Below, piece by piece: positions 25,679-34,937 of a DNA stretch of 64,000 nt. Made by a program: the position numbers and the translations under genes. Each line of letters starts with the position of its first letter. The first letter of the stretch is position 1. The DNA comes from Eubacteriaceae bacterium CHKCI004 (GTDB lineage: Bacteria; Bacillota; Clostridia; Lachnospirales; Lachnospiraceae). The DNA lies in NCBI GenBank assembly GCA_900016875.1, contig FCNR01000023.1:186001-250000 (forward strand), in the 5' to 3' direction. The notes beneath the pieces are model-generated. The model saw only the letters and a program-made list of their open reading frames with translations. It was not told the origin of the DNA and made no database searches.

Positions 25679-27820
25679 TTAAGACGCCGATGTACGATTT
25701 ACAATCTTGTAGTAAGTCCGGGAGGTCAGACCGTACACGGCGGAATAAATGACCGCAAATATGAGGTAACATATCAGCATCACCCTGTTTAGGAGAGGCC
25801 GGTTGTCAATGACAGCATAATTCAGAAGGATATAGATGATATTCGATGTGAATACAAAATGCACACCGGCAACCAGCAGGGGCAGAAGGAATACTGTGAG
25901 CATCTGGGAACGGATGCTCTTTTTGATTTCTGTTTTCGTCATGCCGATTTTCTGCATGATGGTGAAACGCGCCTGATCTTCATATCCTTCCGATATCTGT
26001 TTATAATACATGATCAATGCCGTCACAAACACAAACAAAATGTTCATGATGATGGCAAGGAAAAGGAGACCGCCCGCCAGGCCGTAGAAACGCTCTCCCC
26101 GTTCTGCTTTCAGGTAGCAGACAGTATCCGAGGAATCATCCGATTGTCCCGGCAGTTTCTCAACCGCAGCGTTCATTTTCTCGTAAATGTCTTGTTTTTC
26201 CTGGTCTGTGTCGTCGATGTTGACGCCGTACTCCCAGTGGTACGCCATATAGTTTGCCTCTTTGTACCGCACAGCGCCTTCTTCCCCTCCCATAAAGGAA
26301 TACAGATCCGGGACAGCCAGGTATATTTCATCACAGTTATAGACATCCAGGGCAATGCCGTCCAGCCGCACGCCTGTCATTACCGGGACTTGCCGGGTCT
26401 GATCTTTTATGATCGCTTTTTTTCCATCATAAAGTATCATATGATCAAAGTCATATCTGACATCTTCTGACGCCAGAAGAACTTCATTTTGCGCCAGCGT
26501 ATAGGAGGTGCCGCACAGACGGTTATAATCATCCAGCGACAGCACATGAACATAGACAATTTTCTGACTGCCCTGCTCCCAGCCGGTAAAATATCCGGGC
26601 GTGTACCAGGTATCCCGCATATCCAGGCGCAGATCCAGGCAGCCATTTTCCATCACCGCCATGAGATTGGCAGAATAATCCTCTGAAATTTCTGTTCCTT
26701 TCTTATTTTGGTAGCTTTCCGTTGCATTTTCCAGATCCGCGCGAAGCCCCTTCGTATAAGAACCCGACGTCATTTCTTCCGAAACATTTGCTGCAGGAAT
26801 CTCCACAGAAACGCCGGCATCGTACGGATAATGATTGTTGACCGTGCCGATAGAACCACTGTAAAAGGCGACGGCAAATGACAAAATGGCAAGAATCAAC
26901 GTTACCAGAATACAGATGGCCGCCAGACTGGCGCCGTTTCGTTTCATCCGGAAGGACATGGTCGATACGGTGACAAAATGTGCCGTCTTATAATAGTATT
27001 TTTTATTATTCTGCAAGATCCGGCACAGGAAAATCGAGGCGCAGATAAACAGTAAAAATGTGCCGACGATGAGAAGCGCGCCCGCTGCGGCCACTTCTCC
27101 CGTCTTTATAGGATTTTTCATCCTTATGACAATGACATAGGCTGCCGCCAGAAACAGAAGTCCAATCATTGTCGGAACCTTCCGGCTTTTCGGCGGCCGT
27201 TCGCCCATGGAGCCGCCGTGCAAAAGCTCGATGGGGTTATTTTTGTTAATCTGATAGAGGGAATTCATCAGAATAAGAAAATAAATGACCGCAAAGAGCG
27301 CTGCCGCCGTCAGGGCAGATTTCCCATCTATATAAATACGGTAATTGACCTGTTTATCCATGATATTGACCAGACCAAGCTCCGCCACTTTGGAGAAAGC
27401 CACGCCCAGAAAAAGGCCGCCGACCAGGACAATAATGTACGAAATCACTGTTTCCCAGAACAAAATGTGAAAGAGATTTCCTTTGTTCATGCCGAGAATA
27501 TTATAAAGTCCCAGTTCCTTTTTCCGGCTTTTAATGAGTCCCGCGCTGGTATAAAACAAAAACGGAACAGAAAACGCTCCGATTCCCCAGCCGCCCACAT
27601 CGAACAGTACCGGCAGAACCTCCTTGCCCGGCAGGCTTCCCACCACCTCAGAAGCACCGAGGAAACGGAAAATGTAAAATACCATGACCATGACCATGCC
27701 GGCCACAAAATACGGATAATATAACTGCCTGTTTTTCCGGATTCCGGTCCAGGCCAGCCGGAAATAAATGCTTCTGCCTGGACGCTGGTCTCTGCTTTCT
27801 TGTCCCCGCCACATTTTCAT
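25679..27820 (-). CDS. BceB-type ABC permease
   Basis: 713 residues, with ten membrane helices and the large extracellular domain between helices 7 and 8 (about 330-590) that marks BceB-like permeases. FtsX-type helical domains lie on both sides. Its ATG overlaps the stop of the ATPase gene (ATGA). BceAB transporters free lipid II-cycle intermediates from peptide antibiotics such as bacitracin and also signal to the sensor kinase. The partner kinase and regulator are upstream. The peptide recognised is not predictable. Confidence 0.9.
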   Translation of the reverse strand: MKMWRGQESRDQRPGRSIYFRLAWTGIRKNRQLYYPYFVAGMVMVMVFYIFRFLGASEVVGSLPGKEVLPVLFDVGGWGIGAFSVPFLFYTSAGLIKSRKKELGLYNILGMNKGNLFHILFWETVISYIIVLVGGLFLGVAFSKVAELGLVNIMDKQVNYRIYIDGKSALTAAALFAVIYFLILMNSLYQINKNNPIELLHGGSMGERPPKSRKVPTMIGLLFLAAAYVIVIRMKNPIKTGEVAAAGALLIVGTFLLFICASIFLCRILQNNKKYYYKTAHFVTVSTMSFRMKRNGASLAAICILVTLILAILSFAVAFYSGSIGTVNNHYPYDAGVSVEIPAANVSEEMTSGSYTKGLRADLENATESYQNKKGTEISEDYSANLMAVMENGCLDLRLDMRDTWYTPGYFTGWEQGSQKIVYVHVLSLDDYNRLCGTSYTLAQNEVLLASEDVRYDFDHMILYDGKKAIIKDQTRQVPVMTGVRLDGIALDVYNCDEIYLAVPDLYSFMGGEEGAVRYKEANYMAYHWEYGVNIDDTDQEKQDIYEKMNAAVEKLPGQSDDSSDTVCYLKAERGERFYGLAGGLLFLAIIMNILFVFVTALIMYYKQISEGYEDQARFTIMQKIGMTKTEIKKSIRSQMLTVFLLPLLVAGVHFVFTSNIIYILLNYAVIDNRPLLNRVMLICYLIFAVIYSAVYGLTSRTYYKIVNRTSAS

Positions 27821-28581
27821 CGTCCCTCACCTCCGGTCATGAGAATTGTAAGGGTGTCCGAAATCTTCTGATAGAGCTGCTCATCGCTGTCTTCACCCCG
27901 GTAAATCTGATGGAATACTTCTCCGTCCTTGATGAACAGCACCCGGTTTGCCTTGCTGGCAGCCGCCGTGGAATGGGTCACCATCAGGATTGTCTGTCCT
28001 GACTGATTCACCGCAGAAAACAACCGCAAAAGTTCTTCCGATGAACGGGAATCCAGGGCGCCCGTGGGCTCGTCGGCCAATATCAGCTTCGGCTCCGTGA
28101 TCAGCGCCCGTGCCACCGCTGCCCTCTGTTTCTGCCCGCCGGACACTTCATAAGGATACTTTTTCAGTAAATCTTTGATACCAAGCATTTTTGCGATGGG
28201 ATGCAGCCGCTTTACCATCTGTTTGTACGTTACATTTGCCAGCACCAGGGGAAGATAAATATTATCCTCCAGACTAAAGGTGTCCAGCAGATTAAAATCC
28301 TGGAACACAAATCCCAGATTGTCCCGGCGAAACTGCGCCAGCCTGCTCTCGGAAATCTGCGTGATATCCTTGCCGTTTAACAGCACGGAACCGCTGGTGG
28401 GTTTGTCAAGAGCCGCCAGAATGTTAAGAAGCGTCGTCTTTCCGGAGCCGGATTCGCCCATGATTGCCACGAACTCTCCCTGATTCACAGAGAAATTCAC
28501 ATTTTTGAGGGCCGTCACCTGATTGGCTCCGAACCGTGTAGTATACACTTTTTTCAATGCTTTTACTTCCAGAATACTCAT
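27817..28581 (-). CDS. BceA-type ABC ATPase
   Basis: 254 residues, with Walker A GESGSGKTT, Q-loop, signature SGGQKQRAAVARAL, and Walker B LILADEPTGALDSRSSEELL. Energises the neighbouring BceB permease. ATG with a GAAGGAGG site. The region upstream (28582-28682) has its own promoter elements: a possible regulator box and a TATGAT, so it can be induced separately from the two-component genes. Confidence 0.9.
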   Translation of the reverse strand: MSILEVKALKKVYTTRFGANQVTALKNVNFSVNQGEFVAIMGESGSGKTTLLNILAALDKPTSGSVLLNGKDITQISESRLAQFRRDNLGFVFQDFNLLDTFSLEDNIYLPLVLANVTYKQMVKRLHPIAKMLGIKDLLKKYPYEVSGGQKQRAAVARALITEPKLILADEPTGALDSRSSEELLRLFSAVNQSGQTILMVTHSTAAASKANRVLFIKDGEVFHQIYRGEDSDEQLYQKISDTLTILMTGGEGR

Positions 28582-28604
28582 AAATGATACCTCCTTCTGA
28601 CAGC

Positions 28605-28680
28605 ATCATACCAAAAAAGGGAAAATGCATTCCATGGATTCAGCTTACATTTTCCCCGGCACTTCTAACATTTTTGTAAG
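28605..28680 (-). promoter_or_regulatory. Promoter of bceAB-like genes with response-regulator box
   Basis: On the minus strand CTTACA-AAAA-TGTTAG (28665-28680) is an inverted repeat of the TTACA-N4-TGTAA type, with an extra TGTAAG at 28644-28649. A -10 TATGAT lies at 28605-28610 with no good -35, as expected for a regulator-dependent promoter. Confidence 0.55.
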
Positions 28681-28682
28681 AT

Positions 28683-29681
28683 TTAAAACTGCCCGTCCAC
28701 CGGACTTTGCGGCGCCAGATCAATCCGCACCGTTGTCCCCTCGTCCACCACAGAGCTTATGGCAATCCGGTGCCCCAGCCGCCGGCAGATTTCCCGGCAG
28801 AGATAGAGCCCGATGCCGCTGGCCCGCTTATCCCCGCGGCCATTGCCGCCGGTGAATCCCTTCTCAAAGATGCGCGGGATATCTTCCGGCGCGATGCCGA
28901 TTCCCGTGTCGGCAATGCAGAGCGTTTCGGGACTTTCCATATAAATCCGGACAGAACCTTCCTTCGTATATTTGAGAGCGTTGGACAGAATCTGTTCCAC
29001 CACAAAAGAAAGCCATTTCTCATCGGAAACCACAGTCTTCTCCACCGGCTCATACACAAGCCGTAATTTCTTTATGATAAAATCGCCCCGGAACTTGCGA
29101 ATGGCCTCACGAATCATTTTGTCCAGGCTTACCTCACGAAAAACATAATCTGTACTTTCCGAACCCATTTTCAAATAAGTGAGCACCATCTCCACATATT
29201 GTTCAATATGAAGAAGCTCCGACCGGAGTCGTCTCGCCAGGGCAGAATCTTCCGTGCCAAGCTGCAGGCCCATGGACGCAATGGGCGTCTTGATCTGATG
29301 GACCCACAAAGTATAATACTGAAAAGCGTCATCTCTGGCCTGCGCCGCCTCATCCTGCATCCGCTGCCTTTCCCGGCAGAGATTCACAATGATACGCTGG
29401 TAATCTTTATCTTTTAATCCCCGGTTTTCCTCACAGAGTTCCCGCAGACTTTCCTCGCTTACATACTGCATTTCTTCCAGACGCCTATGCTGCCGGTACG
29501 CTTTCCAGACGGCTGCGCCGGCAAACAACAGCCACAGCAATGCGCTGAGCGCCGCCGGATACAACACCGCCATCAGCGGCAGATGATACAGATAAAAAAC
29601 GCCGGCAAAGATACCGGCAGACAGGATTTTCAGCAGAATGATATATTTATGATCCCAGAGGTATTGTGCTGTGAATTGCAT
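28683..29681 (-). CDS. BceS-type sensor histidine kinase
   Basis: 332 residues. Two short membrane helices near the N-terminus (about 14-60) with almost no extracellular loop make it an intramembrane-sensing kinase. The phospho-acceptor box is LWVHQIKTPIASM, the N-box ILSNALKYT and the ATP lid ADTGIGIAPEDIPRIFEKGFTG. It depends on the BceAB transporter for sensing. Cotranscribed with the response regulator, 21 nt apart. Confidence 0.92.
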   Translation of the reverse strand: MQFTAQYLWDHKYIILLKILSAGIFAGVFYLYHLPLMAVLYPAALSALLWLLFAGAAVWKAYRQHRRLEEMQYVSEESLRELCEENRGLKDKDYQRIIVNLCRERQRMQDEAAQARDDAFQYYTLWVHQIKTPIASMGLQLGTEDSALARRLRSELLHIEQYVEMVLTYLKMGSESTDYVFREVSLDKMIREAIRKFRGDFIIKKLRLVYEPVEKTVVSDEKWLSFVVEQILSNALKYTKEGSVRIYMESPETLCIADTGIGIAPEDIPRIFEKGFTGGNGRGDKRASGIGLYLCREICRRLGHRIAISSVVDEGTTVRIDLAPQSPVDGQF

Positions 29682-29702
29682 TTTAGGTCCTCCTTTTCCC
29701 CT

Positions 29703-30395
29703 CTATTTCCCATCGGCCTTTTCTTCCTGGATAAAATATCCCACGCCAAACTTTGTTCCGATAAAATTCTCCAGTCCACTGGCTTCCAGCTTCTTCCGAA
29801 GGCGGTTCACGTTGACGGACAGCGTATTGTCATCCACATAGCAGTCTGACTCCCACAGGGCGTCCATGAGGCGCTCCCGGCTGACGATGGCTCCTTTATT
29901 TTCCATGAGAAGAGACAGAATCCGGTGTTCATTTTTGGTCAGTTCAATGACCGCGTTACCGTATTGGAGCGTATTGTTTTCCAGATTGAGGAAAGCGCCC
30001 CGGCATTCCAGCACCGGCATATGCCCGGCAAAGTCGTAAGCCCGGCGCAGCAGCGCCTGGATTTTGGCGATGAGCACATCGTAGTCAAAGGGTTTTGCGA
30101 TAAAGTCATCGCCGCCCATGTTCATGGCCATGACCTGGTTCATATTGTCGGCCGCAGAAGAAAGAAACAGGATTGGCACGTTGGATATTCTGCGAATCTC
30201 CCGGCACCAGTGGTAGCCGTCAAAGGCCGGCAGACCGATATCCATAATAACCAGCTGCGGCTGGCGTTCCACAAATTCCGTGAGGATATTTCGGTAATTC
30301 TCCACGCCGTACACCTCCAGCTCCCATTTTGCACAGCGGTCTTTCACTGCATCCAAAATTCCCTTGTCATCTTCTATCATAAAAATGCGGTACAT
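29703..30395 (-). CDS. BceR-type response regulator (OmpR family)
   Basis: 230 residues. Receiver domain with the acidic pocket IEDD and phospho-acceptor Asp in LVIMDIGLPAFDGYHW, Lys in IAKPFDYD. The winged helix follows (LTKNEHRILSLLMENKGAIVSRERL, then NRLRKKLEASG). Activates the promoter of the adjacent ABC genes on peptide stress. Divergent from hcp. Ribosome site GGAGGG. Confidence 0.92.
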   Translation of the reverse strand: MYRIFMIEDDKGILDAVKDRCAKWELEVYGVENYRNILTEFVERQPQLVIMDIGLPAFDGYHWCREIRRISNVPILFLSSAADNMNQVMAMNMGGDDFIAKPFDYDVLIAKIQALLRRAYDFAGHMPVLECRGAFLNLENNTLQYGNAVIELTKNEHRILSLLMENKGAIVSRERLMDALWESDCYVDDNTLSVNVNRLRKKLEASGLENFIGTKFGVGYFIQEEKADGK

Positions 30396-30517
30396 TTTTC
30401 CCTCCGTCTGTATGTCACTTTAAATCATTCTTTCATTTTTCGCTTAATGCCACTACGTTTTTATAATAATTCATTTGAAAAAGTATGGCAAGAAATGTAT
30501 CGAAAACTTATATTTCT

Positions 30518-30559
30518 GTTGTTATAACAACCGAATCTTTTTATCTCTCATACTATAAT
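30518..30559 (+). promoter_or_regulatory. hcp promoter with palindrome at -41.5
   Basis: GTTGTTATAACAAC (30518-30531) is a perfect 14-bp palindrome. TATAAT at 30554-30559 puts the start at about 30566, so the palindrome centre is at -41.5, the standard class II position for Crp/Fnr activators. The -35 position (CCGAAT) is poor, consistent with activator dependence. Confidence 0.7.
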
Positions 30560-30616
30560 CTGAATCGAAACATGAGAAAACCCTTTCATACTGACAATAG
30601 ACAGGAGAGATATATT

Positions 30617-32284
30617 ATGGCAAATCAAATGTTTTGTTTTCAATGTGAACAGACCGCCGGGTGTACCGGCTGTACCGGAGGCGCCGGCGTGTGCGGCAAA
30701 AATGCTGTCGCAGCCAATTTGCAGGATGAGCTTACCGGCGCACTGATCGGACTGGCCCGCGCGGCAGACCGCGCCATACCTTCTTCCGATACTCACCGGG
30801 TTATGATAGAAGGTCTCTTTACCACCATCACCAATGTAAACTTTAATGAGGAAACGCTGCGACAGCAGATAGAAAATGTCCACCGGGCAAAACAGCTTCT
30901 GCTGGCACAAAGGAATGACAACAGCACTGCTGGAGAAACCGGCAATGCGATTTCCGGCAATACATCTTCCTCCTTCGATGCAGCCATTTCTGATAGCAGC
31001 GTAAAAATCTCTGATTACGATATGCAGAATCTCTGGAACGCCGATGAAGATATCCGCTCTCTGAAATCCCTCATCTTATTTGGACTGCGCGGCATGGCGG
31101 CATACGCGTATCATGCCATGGTTCTCGGATATACCGACGATGAAGTCAACGCATTTTTCTATGAGGGACTGGCCGCTGTGGGCGAGGACTACAATATGGA
31201 GCAGCTTCTTCCCCTGGTCCAGAAAGTCGGGGAAATCAATCTGAAATGTATGGCTCTCCTGGACCGGGCCAACACGGAGACCTACGGCAACCCGGCGCCG
31301 ACCACCGTGCCGCTCACTGTGGAAAAAGGCCCATTCATCGTCATCACCGGTCATGATTTAAAAGATCTGGAACTTCTCTTAAAACAGACAGAAGGCAAAG
31401 GCATCAACATTTACACCAACGGCGAAATGCTTCCTGCTCACGCTTATCCAAAGCTGAAGGCCTATCCACATTTGAAAGGCAACTTCGGCACCGCCTGGCA
31501 CAATCAGCAGAAGGAATTTGCCAATATCCCGGCTCCGGTCCTGTTTACCACCAACTGTCTGATGCCGCCGAAAGCCAGCTACGCTGACCGTGTCTTCACC
31601 ACCGAAGTGGTCTCCTATCCGGGCGTCACTCACATCGGAGAAGACAAAGACTTCACACCTGTCATCGAGAAGGCGCTGGAGCTGGGCGGTTACGCGGAAG
31701 ACACAACATTTACCGGCATCAACGGCGGCAGCGCCGTTACCACCGGTTTCGGTCATAATGCCGTGTTATCTGTGGCCGATAAGGTGATTGACGCCGTAAA
31801 AGACGGCGCCCTCCGGCACATTTTCCTGGTGGGCGGTTGCGACGGCATGAGAAAAGGGCGCAGCTACTACACAGATTTTGTCAGACAGACTCCTGCGGAC
31901 ACAGCCGTTCTCACCCTGGCCTGTGGCAAATATCGCTTCAACGACCTTGACCTGGGTACTATCGGCGGACTGCCACGGATCATGGATATGGGACAGTGCA
32001 ACGACGCTTACAGTGCCATCAAAGTGGCCGCCGTCCTGGCTGACGCTTTCGGATGCGGCATTAACGATCTCCCGCTGACGCTGGTACTCTCCTGGTATGA
32101 ACAGAAGGCCGTCTGTATCCTGCTGACCCTCCTGCACCTGGGACTGAAAAACATTTACCTGGGCCCTACCTTACCGGCTTTTCTGTCCCCGAATGTACTG
32201 AATTTCCTTGTGGAGAACTACAATATCCATCCAACGACTACACCGGAGGCGGACCTGGCGCAGATTCTAGGAACGGAAGCGTAA
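30617..32284 (+). CDS. hcp: Hydroxylamine reductase / hybrid-cluster protein
   Basis: 555 residues from the ATG at 30617 (AGGAGAG site), the usual length. The N-terminal cluster motif CFQCEQTAGCTGC then VCGK is present, as are late hybrid-cluster ligands in TNCLMPP, VGGCDG and LACGKYRFN. It reduces nitric oxide or hydroxylamine using ferredoxin-type electrons. A divergent promoter with a likely Crp/Fnr site precedes it. The Crp/Fnr regulator and ferredoxin protein 6 kb away fit a shared nitrosative-stress response. Confidence 0.93.
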   Translation: MANQMFCFQCEQTAGCTGCTGGAGVCGKNAVAANLQDELTGALIGLARAADRAIPSSDTHRVMIEGLFTTITNVNFNEETLRQQIENVHRAKQLLLAQRNDNSTAGETGNAISGNTSSSFDAAISDSSVKISDYDMQNLWNADEDIRSLKSLILFGLRGMAAYAYHAMVLGYTDDEVNAFFYEGLAAVGEDYNMEQLLPLVQKVGEINLKCMALLDRANTETYGNPAPTTVPLTVEKGPFIVITGHDLKDLELLLKQTEGKGINIYTNGEMLPAHAYPKLKAYPHLKGNFGTAWHNQQKEFANIPAPVLFTTNCLMPPKASYADRVFTTEVVSYPGVTHIGEDKDFTPVIEKALELGGYAEDTTFTGINGGSAVTTGFGHNAVLSVADKVIDAVKDGALRHIFLVGGCDGMRKGRSYYTDFVRQTPADTAVLTLACGKYRFNDLDLGTIGGLPRIMDMGQCNDAYSAIKVAAVLADAFGCGINDLPLTLVLSWYEQKAVCILLTLLHLGLKNIYLGPTLPAFLSPNVLNFLVENYNIHPTTTPEADLAQILGTEA

Positions 32285-32311
32285 TACAAACGCCTGTCCG
32301 CTGTTCTGAGT

Positions 32312-32425
32312 AAAGCTTTGCGTATAGACTTATTTGCTGTTATAAACGAAACTTTGCGTATAGGCTTATTCGCTGTCCTAAACAGAACTTTGCGTGTACG
32401 TTTATCCGCTATTCTAAGCGGAACT
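32312..32425 (+). repeat. 36-bp tandem repeat, ~3.3 copies, after hcp
   Basis: Units start CTTTGCGTATAGACTTATT, CTTTGCGTATAGGCTTATT, CTTTGCGTGTACGTTTATC, then CTTTACTTATATTT. The period of 36 bp is 12 codons, and in one frame it reads as LRIGLFAVLN-like repeats, but that frame has only a TTG start and no ribosome site. Probably non-coding. Confidence 0.7.
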
Positions 32426-32528
32426 TTACTTATATTTCCGCCGCCGGCTGCCGAAACGGGGTTTCTCTTTCATCAAAAAAAGAGTACAATAAATGTACTC
32501 AAATAACAAAAATCTAGGAGAAATACCC

Positions 32529-33353
32529 ATGTACATCGATACATTTCAGCCGGCAGCTTCTTCCCTCCGAGAGGAAGTTTTTGCCTTCGCTGCCAGAGAA
32601 TATAACACAATACCGGAATATCCCTGGGCGAAAAGCCCCGGCTATGCCGTCCTGCGTCATACAGACAACCGCAAATGGTATGGGGTCATCATGGAGGTTC
32701 CCCGGAAGCGGCTGGGGATTGACACTGACGGCGCAAATCTGCCGACATCTCCGGATGTGGACATTTTAAATGTAAAATGTGATCCGGTACTCTCCGGCTC
32801 CCTGCGGATGCAGCCGGGCATTTTGCCTGCCTACCATATGAATAAAGAGAACTGGATCTCCATTTTGCTGGACGGCACTGTGGACGTGGAACAGATATTT
32901 ACATTCCTTGATATGAGCTTTGAGCTGACTGCCAGAAAGGCCAAAGCAAAAACTTCCGCCGTTCATAATACCGACTGGCTTATTCCCGCCAATCCAAAAT
33001 ATTATGACATTGAGACAGCCCTCGCCGAACATCCGGACGAGCCGTTTTTCTGGAAGCAGAGCAATAACATTTTTGTGGGCGATATCGTTTACATCTATCT
33101 CACCGCTCCGGTGTCTTCTCTGCTGTTTAAATGCCGCGCGCTGGAGGTGGACATTCCCCGGCAGTCCGAAAACAAAAACATACGGATGCAGCGGGCCATG
33201 AAGCTTAAGCTTCTGGAAACCTACCCGCACGGCGCCATAGGCCGGGACAAGTTGAAAGAGCACGGCATCTATGCGGTCCGGGGACCGCGGAGTATGCCAA
33301 AAACATTGATAACAGAGATAGATCACATGGCAGACGGAACGCCAAAAACATAA
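32529..33353 (+). CDS. MmcQ/YjbR-type protein with EVE-like C-terminal domain
   Basis: 274 residues from the ATG at 32529 with an AGGAG site. The N-terminal half (EYPWAKSPGYAVLRH, RKWYGVIMEVPRKRLG, YHMNKENWISILLDG) is the MmcQ/YjbR fold, thought to bind DNA. The second half (ANPKYYDIETALAEHP, FFWKQSNNIFVGDIVYIY, CRALEVDIP) resembles an EVE/PUA-like domain, which reads modified bases. The combination suggests nucleic-acid recognition; target unknown. Confidence 0.75.
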   Translation: MYIDTFQPAASSLREEVFAFAAREYNTIPEYPWAKSPGYAVLRHTDNRKWYGVIMEVPRKRLGIDTDGANLPTSPDVDILNVKCDPVLSGSLRMQPGILPAYHMNKENWISILLDGTVDVEQIFTFLDMSFELTARKAKAKTSAVHNTDWLIPANPKYYDIETALAEHPDEPFFWKQSNNIFVGDIVYIYLTAPVSSLLFKCRALEVDIPRQSENKNIRMQRAMKLKLLETYPHGAIGRDKLKEHGIYAVRGPRSMPKTLITEIDHMADGTPKT

Positions 33354-33372
33354 TGGCGTCCCGTCCGTCTAT
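33333..33372 (+). terminator. Terminator spanning the MmcQ stop codon
   Basis: GACGGAACGCC pairs with GGCGTCCCGTC; the TAA stop of the gene lies in the 11-nt loop. A T-run ATTTTTC follows. On the other strand it may also end ABC-F transcription. Confidence 0.75.
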
Positions 33373-34910
33373 TTTTCTCCGATATTAATCACTCTTTGTA
33401 CCCATCCCCTGTAAAAACTCTCCTCATGGGAAACCAGAAGTACTGTACCCGGGAAGTCTGCTAACGCCTCTTTCAATGCATTTTTAGCCTGTTCATCCAG
33501 ATGATTGGTTGGTTCGTCCAGAATGAGAAAATTACAAGGCCGCAGGGTAAGAAGGCACAATTTTACTTTTGCCTGCTCTCCTCCGCTCAGAGTTCCGACA
33601 GATTGCAGTGCGTGTTTTTTAGAGATTCCGCACCGTGCCAGACTTCGACGTACCTCTTTGGATGATAGCCGTGGATAAGTATCCGATATAATTTTCACCG
33701 GCGTTTGTTCTCTGTCTGTCCATAGAAGATCCTGTGCAAAATATCCGATGACGGCCTGAGAGGAAAACATAGCTTCCCCCTGCATGGATGAAAGTTCTCC
33801 CACCAGCGTTTTTAACAGTGTAGATTTTCCGATACCGTTAAAACCTGTAATGACGATCTTCTGTCCGCCACGCACAGAAAAGTTCAGCCCGGTTAAGAGC
33901 GGATACTGGTATCCCACAGCCAGATGTTTCACTATGAGATGATCCGTATCTGTCAACGGCAGCGCCGGAAAACGAAAAGAAGCCTGAAGTTCTACCTGCT
34001 CCGGCGCTTCCATTTTATCCATTCGTTCTAACTGCTTTCTTCGTCCCCTGGCCATTTTTGATTTTCTTCCGGCAATGTTTTTTCTGATGAATTCTTCGGT
34101 CTCCCTGATTTTCTTCTGCTGTGCCGCATACTGGCGGATATACTCTTCTCTCAACAGTGTTTTCTTTTTAAGAAATTCCGAATAGGTTCCATGATATTTC
34201 ATGATCGTCCCATTATCAATATCGCAGATACAGTCAGAGATTCTTTCCAAAAACTCATAATCATGGGACACCACCAAAAATGCATTTTCCAGCTCTGAAA
34301 GATAGTCTGCCAACCAGGTGACATGTTCTTTATCAAGAAAATTAGTCGGCTCATCCAACAACAGTACATCCGGCTTCTGAAGCAGTAACTTCGCCAGAAT
34401 AACTTTCGCCCTCTGACCTCCGCTCATCTTTGCCACCGGCCGTTCCATCCCGATGGTCCTCAGACCCAGTCCTTCCGCTACCCGTTCCATGGCAGTATCT
34501 ATCCCGTAAAAATCTTTGGTCTCCAACCGCTGCTGACACTCCGCCGCCAATTGCAGCCATTTTTCGCTGTCATTGGAGGATTCCGAAGCTTTCTCATAGT
34601 ATTTCATCATTTTCTCTTCTGTCTGATACAAGTTTTCAAAAGCCGACCGCAAAAACTCTTTCACAGTAAGCGTCCCCTTAATCTCCGCATATTGATCCAG
34701 ATAACCAATGGTGATATCCGGCTGCCACCACACCCGCCCTTCATCCGGCAAAATCTGTCCGGTACATATTTTGATAAGAGTGCTTTTTCCTGTGCCATTT
34801 GGCCCTACGACCCCCATATGCTCCCCTTTATTTAATGTCAGCGCCGTATTTCTATACAATACATTTTCTCCAAAAGAATGGGTAAGTCCCTTTATTTCCA
34901 ATAAACTCAT
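33369..34910 (-). CDS. ABC-F ATPase, ribosome-protection type
   Basis: 513 residues with two ABC domains and no membrane part. First Walker A GPNGTGKST, signature MSGGQRAKVILAKLL; second FNGIGKSTLL, LSGGEQAKVKLCLLTL. The interdomain linker (about 235-305, KKKTLLREEYIRQYAAQQ) is the antibiotic-resistance/P-site tip region. Such proteins displace antibiotics from ribosomes or ease stalls. The ATG at 34910 has an AAAGGA site. A long structured leader precedes it, which supports drug-inducible control. Confidence 0.88.
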   Translation of the reverse strand: MSLLEIKGLTHSFGENVLYRNTALTLNKGEHMGVVGPNGTGKSTLIKICTGQILPDEGRVWWQPDITIGYLDQYAEIKGTLTVKEFLRSAFENLYQTEEKMMKYYEKASESSNDSEKWLQLAAECQQRLETKDFYGIDTAMERVAEGLGLRTIGMERPVAKMSGGQRAKVILAKLLLQKPDVLLLDEPTNFLDKEHVTWLADYLSELENAFLVVSHDYEFLERISDCICDIDNGTIMKYHGTYSEFLKKKTLLREEYIRQYAAQQKKIRETEEFIRKNIAGRKSKMARGRRKQLERMDKMEAPEQVELQASFRFPALPLTDTDHLIVKHLAVGYQYPLLTGLNFSVRGGQKIVITGFNGIGKSTLLKTLVGELSSMQGEAMFSSQAVIGYFAQDLLWTDREQTPVKIISDTYPRLSSKEVRRSLARCGISKKHALQSVGTLSGGEQAKVKLCLLTLRPCNFLILDEPTNHLDEQAKNALKEALADFPGTVLLVSHEESFYRGWVQRVINIGEK

Positions 34911-34937
34911 TTTTCTCAAATCCTTTCCAGATTATTT

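Noticed and set aside
32318-32506. Open frame over the 36-bp tandem repeats
   Set aside because: Starts only at TTG, lacks a ribosome site and continues into the upstream region of the next gene.
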